64,000 nt of DNA from Selaginella tamariscina (lineage: Eukaryota; Streptophyta; Lycopodiopsida; Selaginellales; Selaginellaceae): the NCBI GenBank assembly GCA_003024785.1, contig PUQB01000471.1, forward strand, positions 363,872 through 427,871, given 5' to 3'. Shown here piece by piece: positions 35,655 through 48,241 of this stretch. Each line of letters starts with the position of its first letter. Position 1 is the stretch's first letter. The translations under genes were made by a program, and so were the position numbers. The notes under the pieces are model-generated. The model saw nothing but the letters and a program-made list of their open reading frames with translations, had not been told where the DNA came from and did not search any database.

Positions 35655-36345
35655 AGCCGGGGCGGCGGGATTAATCCGGCCATTTTTTTTCGCCTCTTCG
35701 AAGAGGTGGCGGGATTAATCCCGCCACCATCTCTTTAATAGCTATGACAGAATTTGTCCGGGCAATGCTTCTCCGCCTCTTAAGAAGAGCGGCGGGATTA
35801 ATCTCGCCATCCATTTTAGGCGGCAGAGAAGTGTGGCGGGATTTATCTCGCCATCACATTCCTGTTTTAAATATTTGTGGGCAGGATTCATCCCGAATTT
35901 CTTTAAAATCATAATTTCGGAGAGAATTGTGGGCGGGATTAATCCCGTCGCTTATTCCCCCTCATCAGAGTTGTGGGCGGATTAATCCTGCCGCTTATTT
36001 TTCGTCGTCAGAGTTGTGGGCGGGATTAATCCCGCCGCCTATTCTCCTTCGTTAGTGTTGTGGGCGGGATTAATCCCGCCCCTCTTCCTCGTTGGAGGGA
36101 TTTGCGGCGGGATTAATCCCGCCGTGGACTCCCTCCCGTGAGGAAGAAGCGGCAGGATTAATCCCCCGGTACTTCCTCGTCGAAGGGAGTCCACGGCGGA
36201 TTAATCCGCCGCCTCTCTCAGACGAGAAAGAATTGGCGGGATTAATCCCGCCGACGATTCCCTCATGTGAGGAAGAATCGGCGAGATTAATCCCGCCCAT
36301 CGTTCCTCGTCGGATGGAGTCGTGGGCGGGATTAATCCCGCCCAT
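35655..36345. repeat. Palindrome array 2: about 15 copies of the same 18-bp palindrome, spacing about 43-45 bp
   Basis: Same core as the array at 31.4-32.3 kb, with copies near 35,659, 35,707, 35,791, 35,836, 35,931, 35,976, 36,020, 36,063, 36,106, 36,151, 36,194, 36,235, 36,281 and 36,326. In the middle part the inter-core DNA is a tandem repeat (GCTTATTCCCCCTCATCAG-like), while from 36,080 it switches to alternating arms such as CCTCGTTGGAGGGA and CCCTCCCGTGAGGA that are themselves inverted relative to each other. The inter-core sequences differ from those of the first array, so only the palindrome is conserved between the two. Confidence 0.95.
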
Positions 36346-36740
36346 CAGTTGTATTAATAAAGCATAAGATATTATCTTTATACATAATTATGTATTATTG
36401 CACATGCATATTATTAAGCAACCGTAGTTATAATTTCTTAGAAATATTGCATAAACAGATATCATAAATAACACAATTATTTATGTGCAGGACAATATGT
36501 ATAATACTAGGATAAAATATGTCTTATTCGAAACAACGAGATAGTTGGCACTAGAACTGTGGAAGTTCGAGATGATAATGCATCATGTCACAATATTGCC
36601 CAAGGATCTTGTGTGTACGTATGGGTGAACACCATTTTTAAGCTTGAGGTTCCAGAATGGAATTTGAGAAGGGTTCTCCTGTATTGTGGGATTTGGATGA
36701 AGTCAAGGCTGACATAGAATATAGAGTCACAAACAAACAG
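36346..36740. other. Upstream region of the DUF7869-like gene
   Basis: AT-rich to 36,485. An acceptor-like TTATGTGCAG at about 36,489 and less AT-rich sequence after it suggest an unplaced 5' exon or leader. No protein family is recognised. Confidence 0.35.
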
Positions 36741-36765
36741 TAGCACGAGTTTTTCAGATGATGGC

Positions 36766-39510
36766 TTGCCTACTGTGATGGATGAGGTGATTCTCTTTCT
36801 TCATGAGATTGAGGTTGGGAGAGGCATCATCACAGCTATAAATTCAATGGAAGTAGTGTCAAAAGAGAAACTAGGGTCCGACTTCGTGGGTGTAGTTGTG
36901 ACAAAGGTTTCACCTAATGGCACTTTGCATCCTGGATCCCTCGTGAGGTGGCGAACATCTGAATTAAGACGGGAAGATGATTCAACATATTCTGGGTTGA
37001 ATTTCAATAATAACAACCCGGAAGAACAACTCATATTTGAAGAGGTTCCTTGCATTGGTCCTATTGTAAGAAAAAGGCGATTCATGGGTTGCAAATCTTC
37101 CCCTGCAAGTTTCAGCAAGAGGGTCAAGATGGATCCTACATCTTCTGAAAGTGTTATGAGCATTTCCACGATTGATTGCTACAAGAAGAAGTGTTGTCAG
37201 ATGGCAGACCGGAATGAAATTACCCAATGTAGACATGTCTTTCGTACGCTCACCCAAAAGCAAAGGCATGAGTTTGTATATGCAGCACTAACTGGGTGTA
37301 TTGATGGAATGACCTCAGACACAGGTTATCAGAGTACATCCATGGTATTTAATAAGGTGGCCATCTGCTTCAAAGCTTGGTACAGTATATAGGGATCCCA
37401 AAGACCACGTTCTACCGTCGGAGGGATGAGTGGCTAGATGGAGTGCGGACCTCAGTACATGGGAACACTCGCTTGGTCAAAACCCGCTCTCACATTATGG
37501 CAGCCATAGAGATACTCAAGGCTTTTGTGGAAGCAAATGCAGACATGATGCCTCACAAATGCCGAACCACAAATGCAGGGATCAGGGAAATCTCAAGGTT
37601 TTGCCTTCAATCTACACTCAATTGAAGCTGTGTGAACATGTGAACAAGTGCCTCAATTTGATGGGTCTGCAAGCAATCTGCACTGGTACCTTTAACAACA
37701 TATGGAATACTCATTTTAAGGATGTGGAGATTGCAAAACACTCTAGCTTTTCCAAGTGTGACACTTGTACATCATTGAAGGCTAGAGGCTTGTGCAAAAA
37801 CCTTGGTGGAGATCACTGCCATTCAAAAGAAGATGGAGGCCCACATGATTGCACAACAAACTTGCCGGTCAGTATTATGCACACCGCATGCTTTCTGTGT
37901 CACGCCCATCAGAGTACCTGTGCTTGATCCATGACAAGATGGATCATTCAAAGACCAGCATTCCAAAGCTCGTTGCAACACCAAAGTGCCTTGGAAATGT
38001 CATGAAACTTCCGATTTCATTGACAGATGTGCTAACACATGGACACGGTTGTGAGTCATATGGGACACTTTTCACTTCCACATTGGTCTAGTGACTCCAA
38101 TTTCACTATTGGGTCGTTGGACATGTGTTTCAGAAACTTGAAGCCCACTCATAGACACGTCCTATCAGTGATCTCAAAGTGAAGAAACAACACCTTCAAC
38201 CTTTACATAATGCTCTCATGAACACGTCTGCACTTGAGGCTACTTGGGAATATGAGAGGCATTGTCAGCAGCCTGCACAAAAAACAGATGGCCCTGTTGA
38301 GAGTTCAGGTTCAGTGGAGGGATCTAGCTCAAATAGTGTACATGTGTCCTCAACATTAAATAAGCTTCCTTGTCATTTGCTTTTACAAATGGATAATTGT
38401 GTAGGCAAGAACAAAAATAGGTAAATCATTTTACTTAAGGTTTCTCAAGCTCATACTTACTTTTATTATTTTCTAGATATGTGCTAGCATACTTGTCAAT
38501 GCTTGTTGCCAAAGGTGTGTTTGAGACAATCACGCTCAATTTTCTTATGGTTGGTCACACTCATGAAGATATTGATGCGTTCTTCAGCAAGGTCTCCAAC
38601 TCTACAAAAAGGACAAGTGCACTTACCTTACCGCATATGATGAATCTTTTTTAAAACTGCATCTCTAAAAAAAGTTGTGCTTTGCTTGTGACTGAGGTGC
38701 CAGACTTCAAAAAATTTCTCAAGGAGTATATAAAAGAGGGGAGTGATTCTTTAGTTGGTCACCTTGTGCCGCTACAATTCTTTTTCTCTATACGAGATGG
38801 TATACCTATTATGCAGTACAAGTTACGGCCATCAAAGCATGAGTGGTTACCAAAAGAGGGGTTAATGCTCTTCAAAAGTGAAGAGAATGGAAAGCCACTT
38901 CTCCCAAAAGGACAACCACACCCTATTCCATTGAGTGCCCAGCTCAAGGAACAAGAGGTTATTATTGATGGCATCAAAAAATATGTGTCATGGGTTCAAA
39001 ATCGATGCCAAAGAATTCTAATAAGGCAACTGGTTAGTCAGAACTATATAAGCATGTGGTCGACTATTGGGAGACTGTTGTTTGAGAGTTGGAAGGGCCT
39101 ATTATCACAAGTACAGAATTGCAACACCCTTTTTGGCCTAAAACAAGGTGGCGAGAGGAGATTGAAATAACATGACTGAGCACAGACGACATAGAAGCCA
39201 GTAGTGATGTGGAAGTGCAACCCCACACTTTGTTGTACAAAGGAACCAAAAACCTAAAGCATACTTTGATTGCTGCCAGGATCTTCAAAAACTAATGATG
39301 GTTCTCATTACTCCAGATGCGTCATTAATCAGCCTATTTGGATGGGTCAAATTATCGACACACCTGAAGTAATTACAAAAAATAGTATTGTTAAGGTTAC
39401 ATGGTTCAAACCACAAAAAAGGCGACACGAGAAGGAGAGCGAAAGATATAATGGATGCCTAGAGAAAACATGGTCTCCCAATCAAAAGACCCAGCATGTT
39501 TTATAAATGT
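36766..39510 (+). pseudogene. DUF7869-like gene (transposase-like or host gene of unknown role), frame-disrupted
   Basis: Segments in order: an N-terminal part with FVGVVVTKVSPNGTLHPGSL (about residues 45-65 of the 36,766 frame); a helix-turn-helix-like IPKTTFYRRRDEWLDGVR (about 37,390-37,440); a Cys-rich FSKCDTCTSLKARGLC (about 37,750); IHDKMDHSKTSIPKL (about 37,925); LLLQMDNCVGKNKNRYVLA, split by an intron at 38,421-38,475; FLMVGHTHEDIDAFFSKVS (about 38,545); and a C-terminal LFKSEENGKPLLPKG (about 38,870). The D...D...HTHEDID layout matches DUF7869-type proteins, abundant in mosses, lycophytes and oomycetes, as I recall; the spaced acidic residues suggest an RNase H-like core, which is inference. 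Coding sequence changes frame several times (near 37,390, 37,640, 37,850, 38,650 and 39,170). No terminal repeats were found around it. Confidence 0.6.
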
Positions 39511-40089
39511 TAAATCCATTCGATATGGGTGAATGTCAAGAAGCGTTGATAAAGTCCAAAACAAACTGCAAAAGGAATGTATATTTTCTAAAGCTTAGAG
39601 CAATTACAAAATTATAAAATATTATATATTTAATATTCATAATTATTATAAACTCTTTAATAATAGTACCAAACTGTTTTACTTAACTATATAAATTAAA
39701 AAAATGATATGGAAAATTGACTATATTATTATAGGATTTATAAATATATTATACTACTACAAATTTTTAATTAATAATGTTAATTTAAATATTAATATTT
39801 TAATAACAACATCAAATATTTATATAATGTACCTTTTATGCTCTTCCTTAATTGTTTATTAGGCAATATTATATAATTTAATACCTTCTACTTTTATAAT
39901 GTTATTAATTTTTTCAATGAATGATAATTTATTAAAGGGTCGAATACAAAATAGAATATTCTAAAGAATATTCTATTTTCAAACATATATTCTAAAGAAT
40001 ATTTCTTTAATATTAGAAAATGCAATTAAATAACTAAATTGCTAATTATTAGGAATGGGACTATAGCCATGCCCATTTTAGTTACAACA
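39511..40089. other. AT-rich intergenic DNA
   Basis: TA-rich, including an AGAATATTCTAAAGAATATTCT inverted motif near 39,952. The piece at 40,020-40,085 resembles 25,540-25,600. No gene is supported. Confidence 0.5.
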
Positions 40090-43000
40090 TGCATTAAGGA
40101 TTAAATTATAAAATAAGTAACTGTCACCTAGTGTTTTAGTTTTATTAAAAAAAAAGGAGATCACTTGTATATGCTTATTTTAAATAATATTTACAATATA
40201 TAATACATAAATCTTAATGAACCCGTTAGGAGTTAACAACATTCTTTCTTATACTATCCACATAAAAATGGCTGTTCCCCTTTTTTCCTGTTATTCATCT
40301 TGTTATCGTTGTCCATCTTGTTACTACATATAAAATAGTATGGTTTTTTGAGCGGGTTTCTCTTTAAAGTAATATGAAAACAAATATATGTACAACAATG
40401 AGAGAGAGAAATAGATATATATGCATTAAAAGTAATAGAAGTAATTTAAAGTAGCACTAGTTTAAGGTCTCAGTCATTTCAGCTAATTTAAATTTTAATA
40501 TTGTTTAAAAGTTCAAATAAGAGAAAATACTAATATTGCTGAAATTTTCTTATAATTTTAAGATAAATTTAAATAATGTAAAGCTATATTCCTATATACA
40601 TAGAGGTCTGTATAAATGCACATACGAATGCTATGAACATGCACAGACTGAAGAAATCACAAATAATATTTATATATTTATATATATATATATAATATAT
40701 AATATATTTTATACAAGCTCATAGATTAGGTCTTGTGCATCTTAATGGTAATGGATAATCTTGTGTGATGTTAACATTGATCATGGGTGATAGTCTTAGT
40801 TCTAGTAACAAACATGCATATGCATGCATGCGCACGTGTGTGTGATTATTGGTGTGCAAAACTAATGACGATACCATTAATACAAACTGAATTGATTCAC
40901 TTACAATATATATAGGTTATATATCTAATGCATATATTAATGTCAAACTAAAGTAACATGGCTAGCTTCCCTTGTTTCAACAGCTTTTGTTACCTATTAT
41001 CAAATTTTAAGCTTTCATTTCGACTTTAACATTGATAAAGTAATAATATATCCATTAACATTCCTACGGTCAATAAATGTTATCCGTACGTTACAACAAT
41101 ATACAAATATATGTTGTATATATAAAAAACTGTTTAATATAACTTTCACTATAATAATAATAATAAATGATTCTATTTGTTTAATATAATAAATAAATAA
41201 ATTAAAACCAGACTTATTACAATAAAAATTCATGTTCCTTAACCATGCTATTATAATCAAGAATTCATATTTCATAATAGAATTAAAAAAAATCCTTTTA
41301 TTAAACAAAATAAATCTATATTCAATAATAATAATTTAAAGGTTAAATTATTTTACTCATTTTCTTTTTAAAAATTGATCAAGTATAAGTTTACATACTA
41401 CACTGTTTTAACCTTAAATTTACTATATCATTAGAATATACTGTATTACCAAATTTTAATTTATAAATCTGTATTAAAATGTTTTGGGTATAAATTTTAA
41501 AGTAAATTTAAATCAAAACATGTTCATAGATAATAAATTCTGAATTGTATTAAATAGCAAATTATGGAATATATGTAATGCAAAATATATAGTATATAAT
41601 TTAATGTGTGTGTATATATATATTATGTGTTAATGCTTGATGTTCAATACTTGTAGCCCGTGTTATTGCTTAATGTTCAATACTTGTAGCTCGTGTTGGT
41701 TTTAATGATCACTTTTTTTATATAATTTTTTCAACTTTGTAATCCATTCTCCATTATTTATTTTGACAATTTTTTCATTGTTCATTTTGAATTTACAATA
41801 AGTATTCCATTAGCAGTTTGAGTCGGTATAAATACACATGATGATTTTTAAAGTACTATAACAAGTCATTCTCCAATTATTGTGATATATCCGTATTTTT
41901 ATTTTAAGCAAGTGCATAAATATAAAGAAGAACCTACAAATTTACATAAGTAATTAAAAACCTTATTTAAACATATGATTTACGTAAAGTCTTTTTGTGC
42001 AACTCCTCTTGTACCTTGTTTAAGTGGCATCTCATGTTGTGTTTATATTAGATTGTTTTCACGATCCTTATTATTCGTTGGTAGGCCGTACAATAGTTTG
42101 AACTCAACTTGCATTTGTTAAACTCAGATACCTCTAGCTTCACCAATCAAAATAGAAGTTAAATAATAAAATAAGCCACTTCAATTGTAATGTCGTCCCA
42201 TTTCACCATAATGAAGAACACGTGTCACACATTGCGATCCTTGTTGTGTAATTCTTACAGAAAGTCAATTGTTTGCTTCCCATTGCTTGTGATATTTATG
42301 ATTTCCTCTACTCTATTGTGCAAAAACAAAAATGAGGCATGTTTTAGTCATACAATGTTAAATACCCTAAATTATGTAATGAAATATACATAAAATCACA
42401 CATAGGTTCGTCGATGTGTCCTAAGTCATGTAATTAACTATGTATAAAATTAAACGGTGTAAAAAATATATATTAAAACACACGATTAACAATGTCAATA
42501 CAAAAGAACTCCATTAAAATCCAACTCAACCTGAACATTTAGTTACACAAAAAGTTATGTCCTTTAGTCAAAGTCATAAAAAATAAAACTTAAAAATAGC
42601 ACATTCTAGCTTTGGATGCATGAGTATCTTTTGATATAAAGAGAGATGACTTGATTAGTGAATTTAAAATTCCAATTTTAAACCCAATCTTGAGAGTAAT
42701 TATGGATTTTAAGATGGTGAGCTTGTGCTCGTGGAACCGTGTAAGAATAAATAGTGCTAATTTAAAATAAAAAAACCACCTATAAACTAGATGTTTTTAT
42801 GGACGGTATATAATACTATTAAATTCAAGGAATGGGTTTCATATGTATATTATGATTATTTTAATGTGTGTGTTGCAAGTACAAATGTCAGAATGAGACA
42901 AAAAAATTTTAATATACAATCTTTAGCTAATATGTGGAATGACAAGGATGAAATTTTGTGGCTTTTATAAATTTCTTGTTGCACTTCAATTAGTCGCAAA

Positions 43001-45177
43001 AGTTTCCAGTCATAATACACGATCGTAAGATTGTTTTAAGCACAAACTTTTCTCAAATAATGGCAATGTTATATGGGAGTTTTTAACCTTGCCTTCAACG
43101 TCTATATTTCTATATTACGGTTCTCATGTGAATATATAAGGATGGCTGCATTTTACAATATTTGCCATCACAATTATGTTAATTATTAGATCGCTACTTT
43201 AGGTAACATGTAGGTTCTACTGCAATCTCTGTAATTTTGGGTTTGACCATAATGTATATAAATATATATTGTATTGTAATTGTCATAAGAATCCGTCATA
43301 TGGAAAGATCCAAAAGTGATAGAAATTAAGGCTTCCATAAAACAATATGCTTTTGTAGTTACACAGTTTCAATATGTATATTTCATGTAAACTTTCGCCT
43401 TTTTTTTTTCCTATTTCACTTAGTTATGTATGTTTTTTAATAATGATTTCTACATAATTTGTTACAATGGATATAGATACATATTCTTTTGTATATGTAG
43501 TATTGAGTATGTATTCACTGCTGAGATATAATAATATAGCTTAATATATTTCACATAATACATTGCTTGATATTTCATCGGCATTTTCATCATTTCCTCT
43601 ACTTGTGCACATAAATAATCGTATAGCTATATGCACACACCTGCATATCGATGTACCTACACATACATGTATGCAAGATGCGTATGTGTATATATAAACA
43701 TAAATAATTTGTAAGGAGCTTGCACTAATCATACGAGCAAAAGCATGAGCTGCCTAGGGATCCCCATCTACATTAATACATACAAGTGCATATAATAATA
43801 CATGTGTATAATTTTATTACTGAACGAAATGAATTTTCAGCAGGCTTCATTAAGTATACAATTGTAATTATAACTTATTTCTCATAGCATGTTCTTAAAC
43901 ATTTATTTAGAGGGATCCCATACACAGTGATTTGTATATATATATATACATGAATACATTCTGTTATATTTTTTTCTAATATATTTAATGTAGAACTACC
44001 TTATCAAAGCTAGTGTTACTTAATGCTCCCTAATCACCATAACACACTTCAAACCACATGTGATTTAAAGTACGTTGGCATGATATATTTATATTTATAT
44101 GTAAATTAAACAAGACAAACTACCTAAAATAATTTTTAATTTAATACAATAAAAGATTGTGCACTTCTGTTTTCTAGTGGAATATCAGGTATACGATACA
44201 TCGTACAAGGAACAACTATGTGTGTGTGCACGCACACACATGCACACGCACATCCACGTTTACATACGCACTTATCAAGCACGCGAATGCCTACGTGCAC
44301 TCTTACCACGTGCCTAGGCACCGTTGGATAAGAATGGCTTGCAATATAAATTTAGAACAATTAACCCTAGGCAATCACTTGAATTTCCTTTCTTTATTCC
44401 ATAAGCATGTATTGTAGCGCGGAGGAATCTAACTACGATGAATTGATTCTACAACTGGTATTCGAGTCTGGTAATTTAATTGATGCAAAGGATCTAGCAA
44501 GGCTTCCACTTCTTTCTCGCCATTGGAATCAACTTTGTGCACAAGTGCAACCATGTAGCTTGTCAATCCAAGTTTCTCGGTGCAAAAGTCAGCGGCTTGC
44601 AAATAAGATATGTACAAAGGCTCTTTTGTCTAGACGGGGTTGAAACGAGTTACCGTCGATTTCATGCGGTGGCATCCCGTCCAGCTACACCATTTTCAAA
44701 TGCCTTGGTCAATTTACAGGGACACTTGCAAGAGTTTGTATTGCCAATGTATAAGTGTAACTGCATTCGGCTCCAAACCCTAGTAAACAATTCCCCTTTC
44801 CTCGAGTCATTCAAGGTTTATGATATGACCTATGCATCACCAACTGACTCAAGCCTCGAGTTCAACAAGAAGAGTTTGAGATGCATATCAATGGAGGGTT
44901 ATTCGCACGTACATGTCAAAATAAATTGCCCAAACTTGATGGAATTATCAATTAAGTTATCTTGTGACTCAAGCAATGTATACTTGACGGGCTGCAACCA
45001 ACTCAAGAGGATCGAAATTAGAGCAAAGAACTTTATTCATTCAACTTGCACTTTCGATCATCTAACTTATTTTGAGGCTTGCTCCACAAACATACGGACG
45101 ATATAATAAGGTGTGTGGTTCTTGAGACGCTAATATTGCAGTATTGTAAAGGTATCTCTTCTCCTTTGGAGATCTCA
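40090..45177 (+). repeat. Large inverted repeat, arm 1
   Basis: About 5.09 kb that reappears in reverse complement at 47,469-52,520. Paired coordinates sum to about 92,610-92,645 throughout, showing few large indels. Arms differ by a few percent by eye, with mostly small substitutions and run-length changes. The arm holds about 4.3 kb of AT-rich DNA upstream of an F-box/LRR gene plus the first half of that gene. It ends inside the coding region, so the break at 45,177 defines the copied segment. Confidence 0.95.
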
Positions 45178-45953
45178 AGTACAACACTGAAGAAATTGGA
45201 TGTTCGTTGTTTGCATGGCCATGTTTTTGTGGGAGCTCCTAACCTAAGGGAGTTTATATGTCACAGCGTCCAAGGGGTTCGTCTAGTGGATTGTAATAAG
45301 CTGGAAAAGATGGATACCGATGTTTGGTCAGATAGACTCGACATCAAAAGTTCAAACTTTGAGCGTCTAGAGCATGTTAGTCTCCGCAGGGTAGACGGAA
45401 AAACAAGTGATGTCCTTCTCAATTTTCCTGCTTACGTACCCTTACTTTGAGTGATCATTACATGGGACATGAGAGACTTACTTCCTTAACCATATGTAGC
45501 AACACACTTACTAAATTGGATACTTGGATGTTGTCCGATATGAATGTTACAATAACAGCACCTATGCTACTCGAGTTGAGCTTACGTGGATGTGGAAGAG
45601 TCGCAATTCATGCCCATAACTTGAAGTATGCCACTCTATCAGGAAATTACGATTTCAGCTTTGTGGGCCATCACTACAAGCTAGCTGATCTCAAGTTAAC
45701 TAATGTTAACATGAGTGCTGGATTGCATTACATATTAGACTATGCGACAAAAATATGTAGATTGGAACTGTGCTACTTACTTGAACAAGAGCACTTTGAG
45801 AAAGATCTTGAACGTGTTGCCTTTAGAAAAGTTATTGTTGTATGGGAGTGGATGCGTGGACAGAGGATTAGGAAAGTTTGCCATGCTGGATATACAATGC
45901 ACCAGAAACGGGTGCGTGGTGCTTTCCATGAAATAATTTACTCAAGGAAATAA
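44407..45953 (+). pseudogene. F-box/LRR protein gene, frame-disrupted (source copy of the inverted repeat)
   Basis: Probable SCF ubiquitin-ligase adaptor. The N-terminal F-box is seen as DELILQLVFESGNLIDAKDL and ARLPLLSRHWNQLC (residues about 11-45). About 450 residues of leucine-rich repeats follow (FLESFKVYDM, NLMELSIKLSC, TLKKLDVRCLHG, LLELSLRGCG, LADLKLTNVNM), as in FBD/LRR-type plant F-box proteins. Coding sequence runs through three frames. One change is a G run at about 44,635 (4 G here, 5 G in the other arm; 3 G would keep frame). One is near 45,097, where the other arm has an extra C and stays open. One is near 45,450. The frame is otherwise open over 1.5 kb, so recent pseudogenisation and sequencing error in runs are both possible. 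The 3' half (45,178-45,953) is not duplicated. Confidence 0.75.
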
Positions 45954-47267
45954 AGTTTCTATTTCATTAGTAACAAATTATATTGTGTTCCGCACACAAA
46001 ATGATATCTTTATTATTATTGACTACAAGTTAATGTTACAGCTCTTAACCCAACTCTCTCACACACACAACGGTTCACAAACCAACATGCTATATAGCAT
46101 ACTAGAGTCCTTACATGCATATAAAATTGTCTATATATATATATATGTGTATAAATAAATAAACCAATATAAAACAGTCAAAATGTGTGACTTAGTCAGG
46201 TGGTTGACATGTGAACTGTGACATGTATTGGCAAACTATATTTTTTCAACTGTGTACAGGTTTTTTTAGCGATTTTATGCGATTTATTACACGATTTTTA
46301 TTTGTTTTTTAATAGGGTTTAAATATATGTTTTTTTTTCAAACCAAACTCACTACAAAACCAGAAAATTAATGTGACTTTACAAATGATTATTCACACCT
46401 CAGCTAGTTATTTTTTTTAATGGTTTTATATACGACTTTTTCATTTAAAATTTATGCAATCTTTTACATGCTTTTTTTGTTATATGATTTATTATACGTT
46501 TTTTATATATGATTTTAAGACATGGTTTTGAATATTCATTTGACTTTTGTAGTGTTTTGAATATGGTTTTGGTAATTTTTGATAGTTTGTATTAATGGTT
46601 ATAATTAAAAAACATTTATTAAAGTGGTTTTTTAATATACTCAAAATACAAAAAGCTATTACAAAAACTTATTTTTTAAGCAAAATTGACTAGTTTTAAA
46701 ACATTTTTTTTTTCAAACTTCTAATTTAACTTAAATAAACCATGTTTAAAACTGATGAATTAAAGAACGTAAACAAAGCTTGTTAAGTTTTATATTACTT
46801 GATATAGAAAGCACATGGTGTTTCATAATTCTTTGTGTAATAATAATTCTTAAGATTTAACAAATTTAGAGTGTATTGTATAGTCGTCATCCTTAAGTTA
46901 AAAAGTGATTTCATTTGCATGCGAAAATGCACGTGTCCACACTTGGTTGTATAAAACAAGTCTTAGTACTTGTATATATATAACAATAATTATTTTGTAT
47001 AAAACGTATTTAATGTATGTGATTATGACACTTATCAAAAATCATTTATAGCCTTTTTAATCCTTTTTTTAAAATTGCTTCTCCTACTTCATTTTTTGAT
47101 TGATTTGTTAATGGTCATTCATCATTTAAAAGAGAAAGTTTGGAGGACTTAAAGAATTTACACGATTGTTCTCTAGTTCTATATTATATATAAATCAAAA
47201 AATTATAATAACGTCATTAAGACTTTACTTTAACATCTTTATTCTTCAATTTATGTCATCATCATCA
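45954..47267. other. Spacer between the inverted arms
   Basis: Unique AT-rich DNA with long T runs and repeated TTTTATACGATTTTT-like words (about 46,270-46,510). No coding sequence is supported. Confidence 0.6.
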
Positions 47268-47468
47268 TTATTAAACATATTCTTCTTTTAAGTTAAAATC
47301 TTATAACACATCAGCACACTTTCATTTACATGAAAATAAGAGAAAAAAGGTTTGATTTTTAAAAAAGCTACAATAGTTTAAAATTAATAATAAATTAAAT
47401 AATTTATATTCAAAATGTTTCTCGTCAATAAAATTATAAATTTAAAAAAAAAAATTAAAATCACTTCA
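47268..47468 (+). repeat. About 200-bp terminal inverted repeat, left copy
   Basis: From TTATTAAACAT (outer) to TCACTTCA (inner) this sequence is matched in reverse complement by 52,979-53,177. It directly abuts the broken end of arm 2. AT-rich inverted repeats of 100-500 bp enclosing a piece of a host gene are typical of MULE-type (Mutator-like) elements. No convincing 8-10 bp target duplication was found. Confidence 0.8.
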
Positions 47469-48241
47469 CAAGATCTCCAAAGGAGAAGAGATACCTTTAT
47501 AATACTGCAATATTAGCGTCTCAAGAACCACACACTTTATTATATCATCCGGTACGTTTGTGGAGCAAGCCTCAAAATAAGTTAGATGATCGAAAGTGCA
47601 AGTTGAATGAATAAAGTTCTTTGCTCTAATTTCGATCCTCTTGAGTTGGTTGCAGCCCGTCAATATACATTGCTAGAGTCACAAGATAACTTAATTGATA
47701 ATTCCATCAAGTTTGGGCAATTTATTTGACATGTACGTGTGAATAACCCTCCATCGATATGCATCTCAGACTCTTCTTGTTGAACTCGAGGCTTGAGTCA
47801 GTTGGTGATGCATACTTCATATCATAAACCTTGAATGACTCGAGGAAAGGGAATTGTTTACTAGGGTTTGGAGCCGAATGCAGTTACACTTATACATTGG
47901 CAATACAAACTCTTGCAGTGTCCCTGTAAATTGACCAAGGCATTTGAAAATGGTGTAGCTGGACGGGATGCCACCGCATTTGAAATTGATGGGTAACTCG
48001 TTTCAACCCCCGTCTAGACAAAAGAGCCTTTGTACATATCTTATTTGCAAGCCGCTGACTTTTGCACCGAGAAACTTGGATTGACAAGCTACATGGTTGC
48101 ACTTGTGCACAAAGTTGATTCCAATGGCGAGAAAAGAAGAGGAAGCCTTGCTAGATCCTTTGCATCAATTAAATTACCAGACTCGAATACCAGTTGTAGA
48201 ATCAATTCATCGTAGTTAGATTCCTCCACGCTACAATACAT
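47466..48241 (-). pseudogene. F-box/LRR gene, truncated copy in arm 2
   Basis: Reverse-complement copy of the 5' half of 44,407-45,953. It starts at the equivalent ATG (48,241) and is cut at the arm end (about 47,469) after SSPLEI. The LRR part (TGCNQLKRIEIRAKNFIHS, then YFEACSTNVPDDIIKC) is open across the place where arm 1 changes frame. The G run near 48,008 has 5 G and shifts the frame. Without its C-terminal half it cannot encode the full receptor, but it and its copied upstream region could give antisense or hairpin RNA with the source gene. Confidence 0.8.

Noticed and set aside
31405-36345. CRISPR array
   Set aside because: Palindromic repeats with regular spacing invite the comparison, but the spacers are not unique (they repeat and are partly inverted), no cas-like gene is present, and the setting is a eukaryotic nuclear genome.
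36070-36367. Overlapping 91-codon open frames on both strands (GGINPA.../GLIPP... peptides)
   Set aside because: Both are translations of the palindrome array; a palindrome without stops is open on both strands. The same holds for the frames at about 31,824-32,051.
43541-43732. 63-codon frame conserved in both arms (also at 48,900-49,091)
   Set aside because: Its conservation is explained by the inverted duplication; the sequence is microsatellite-like and matches no family.
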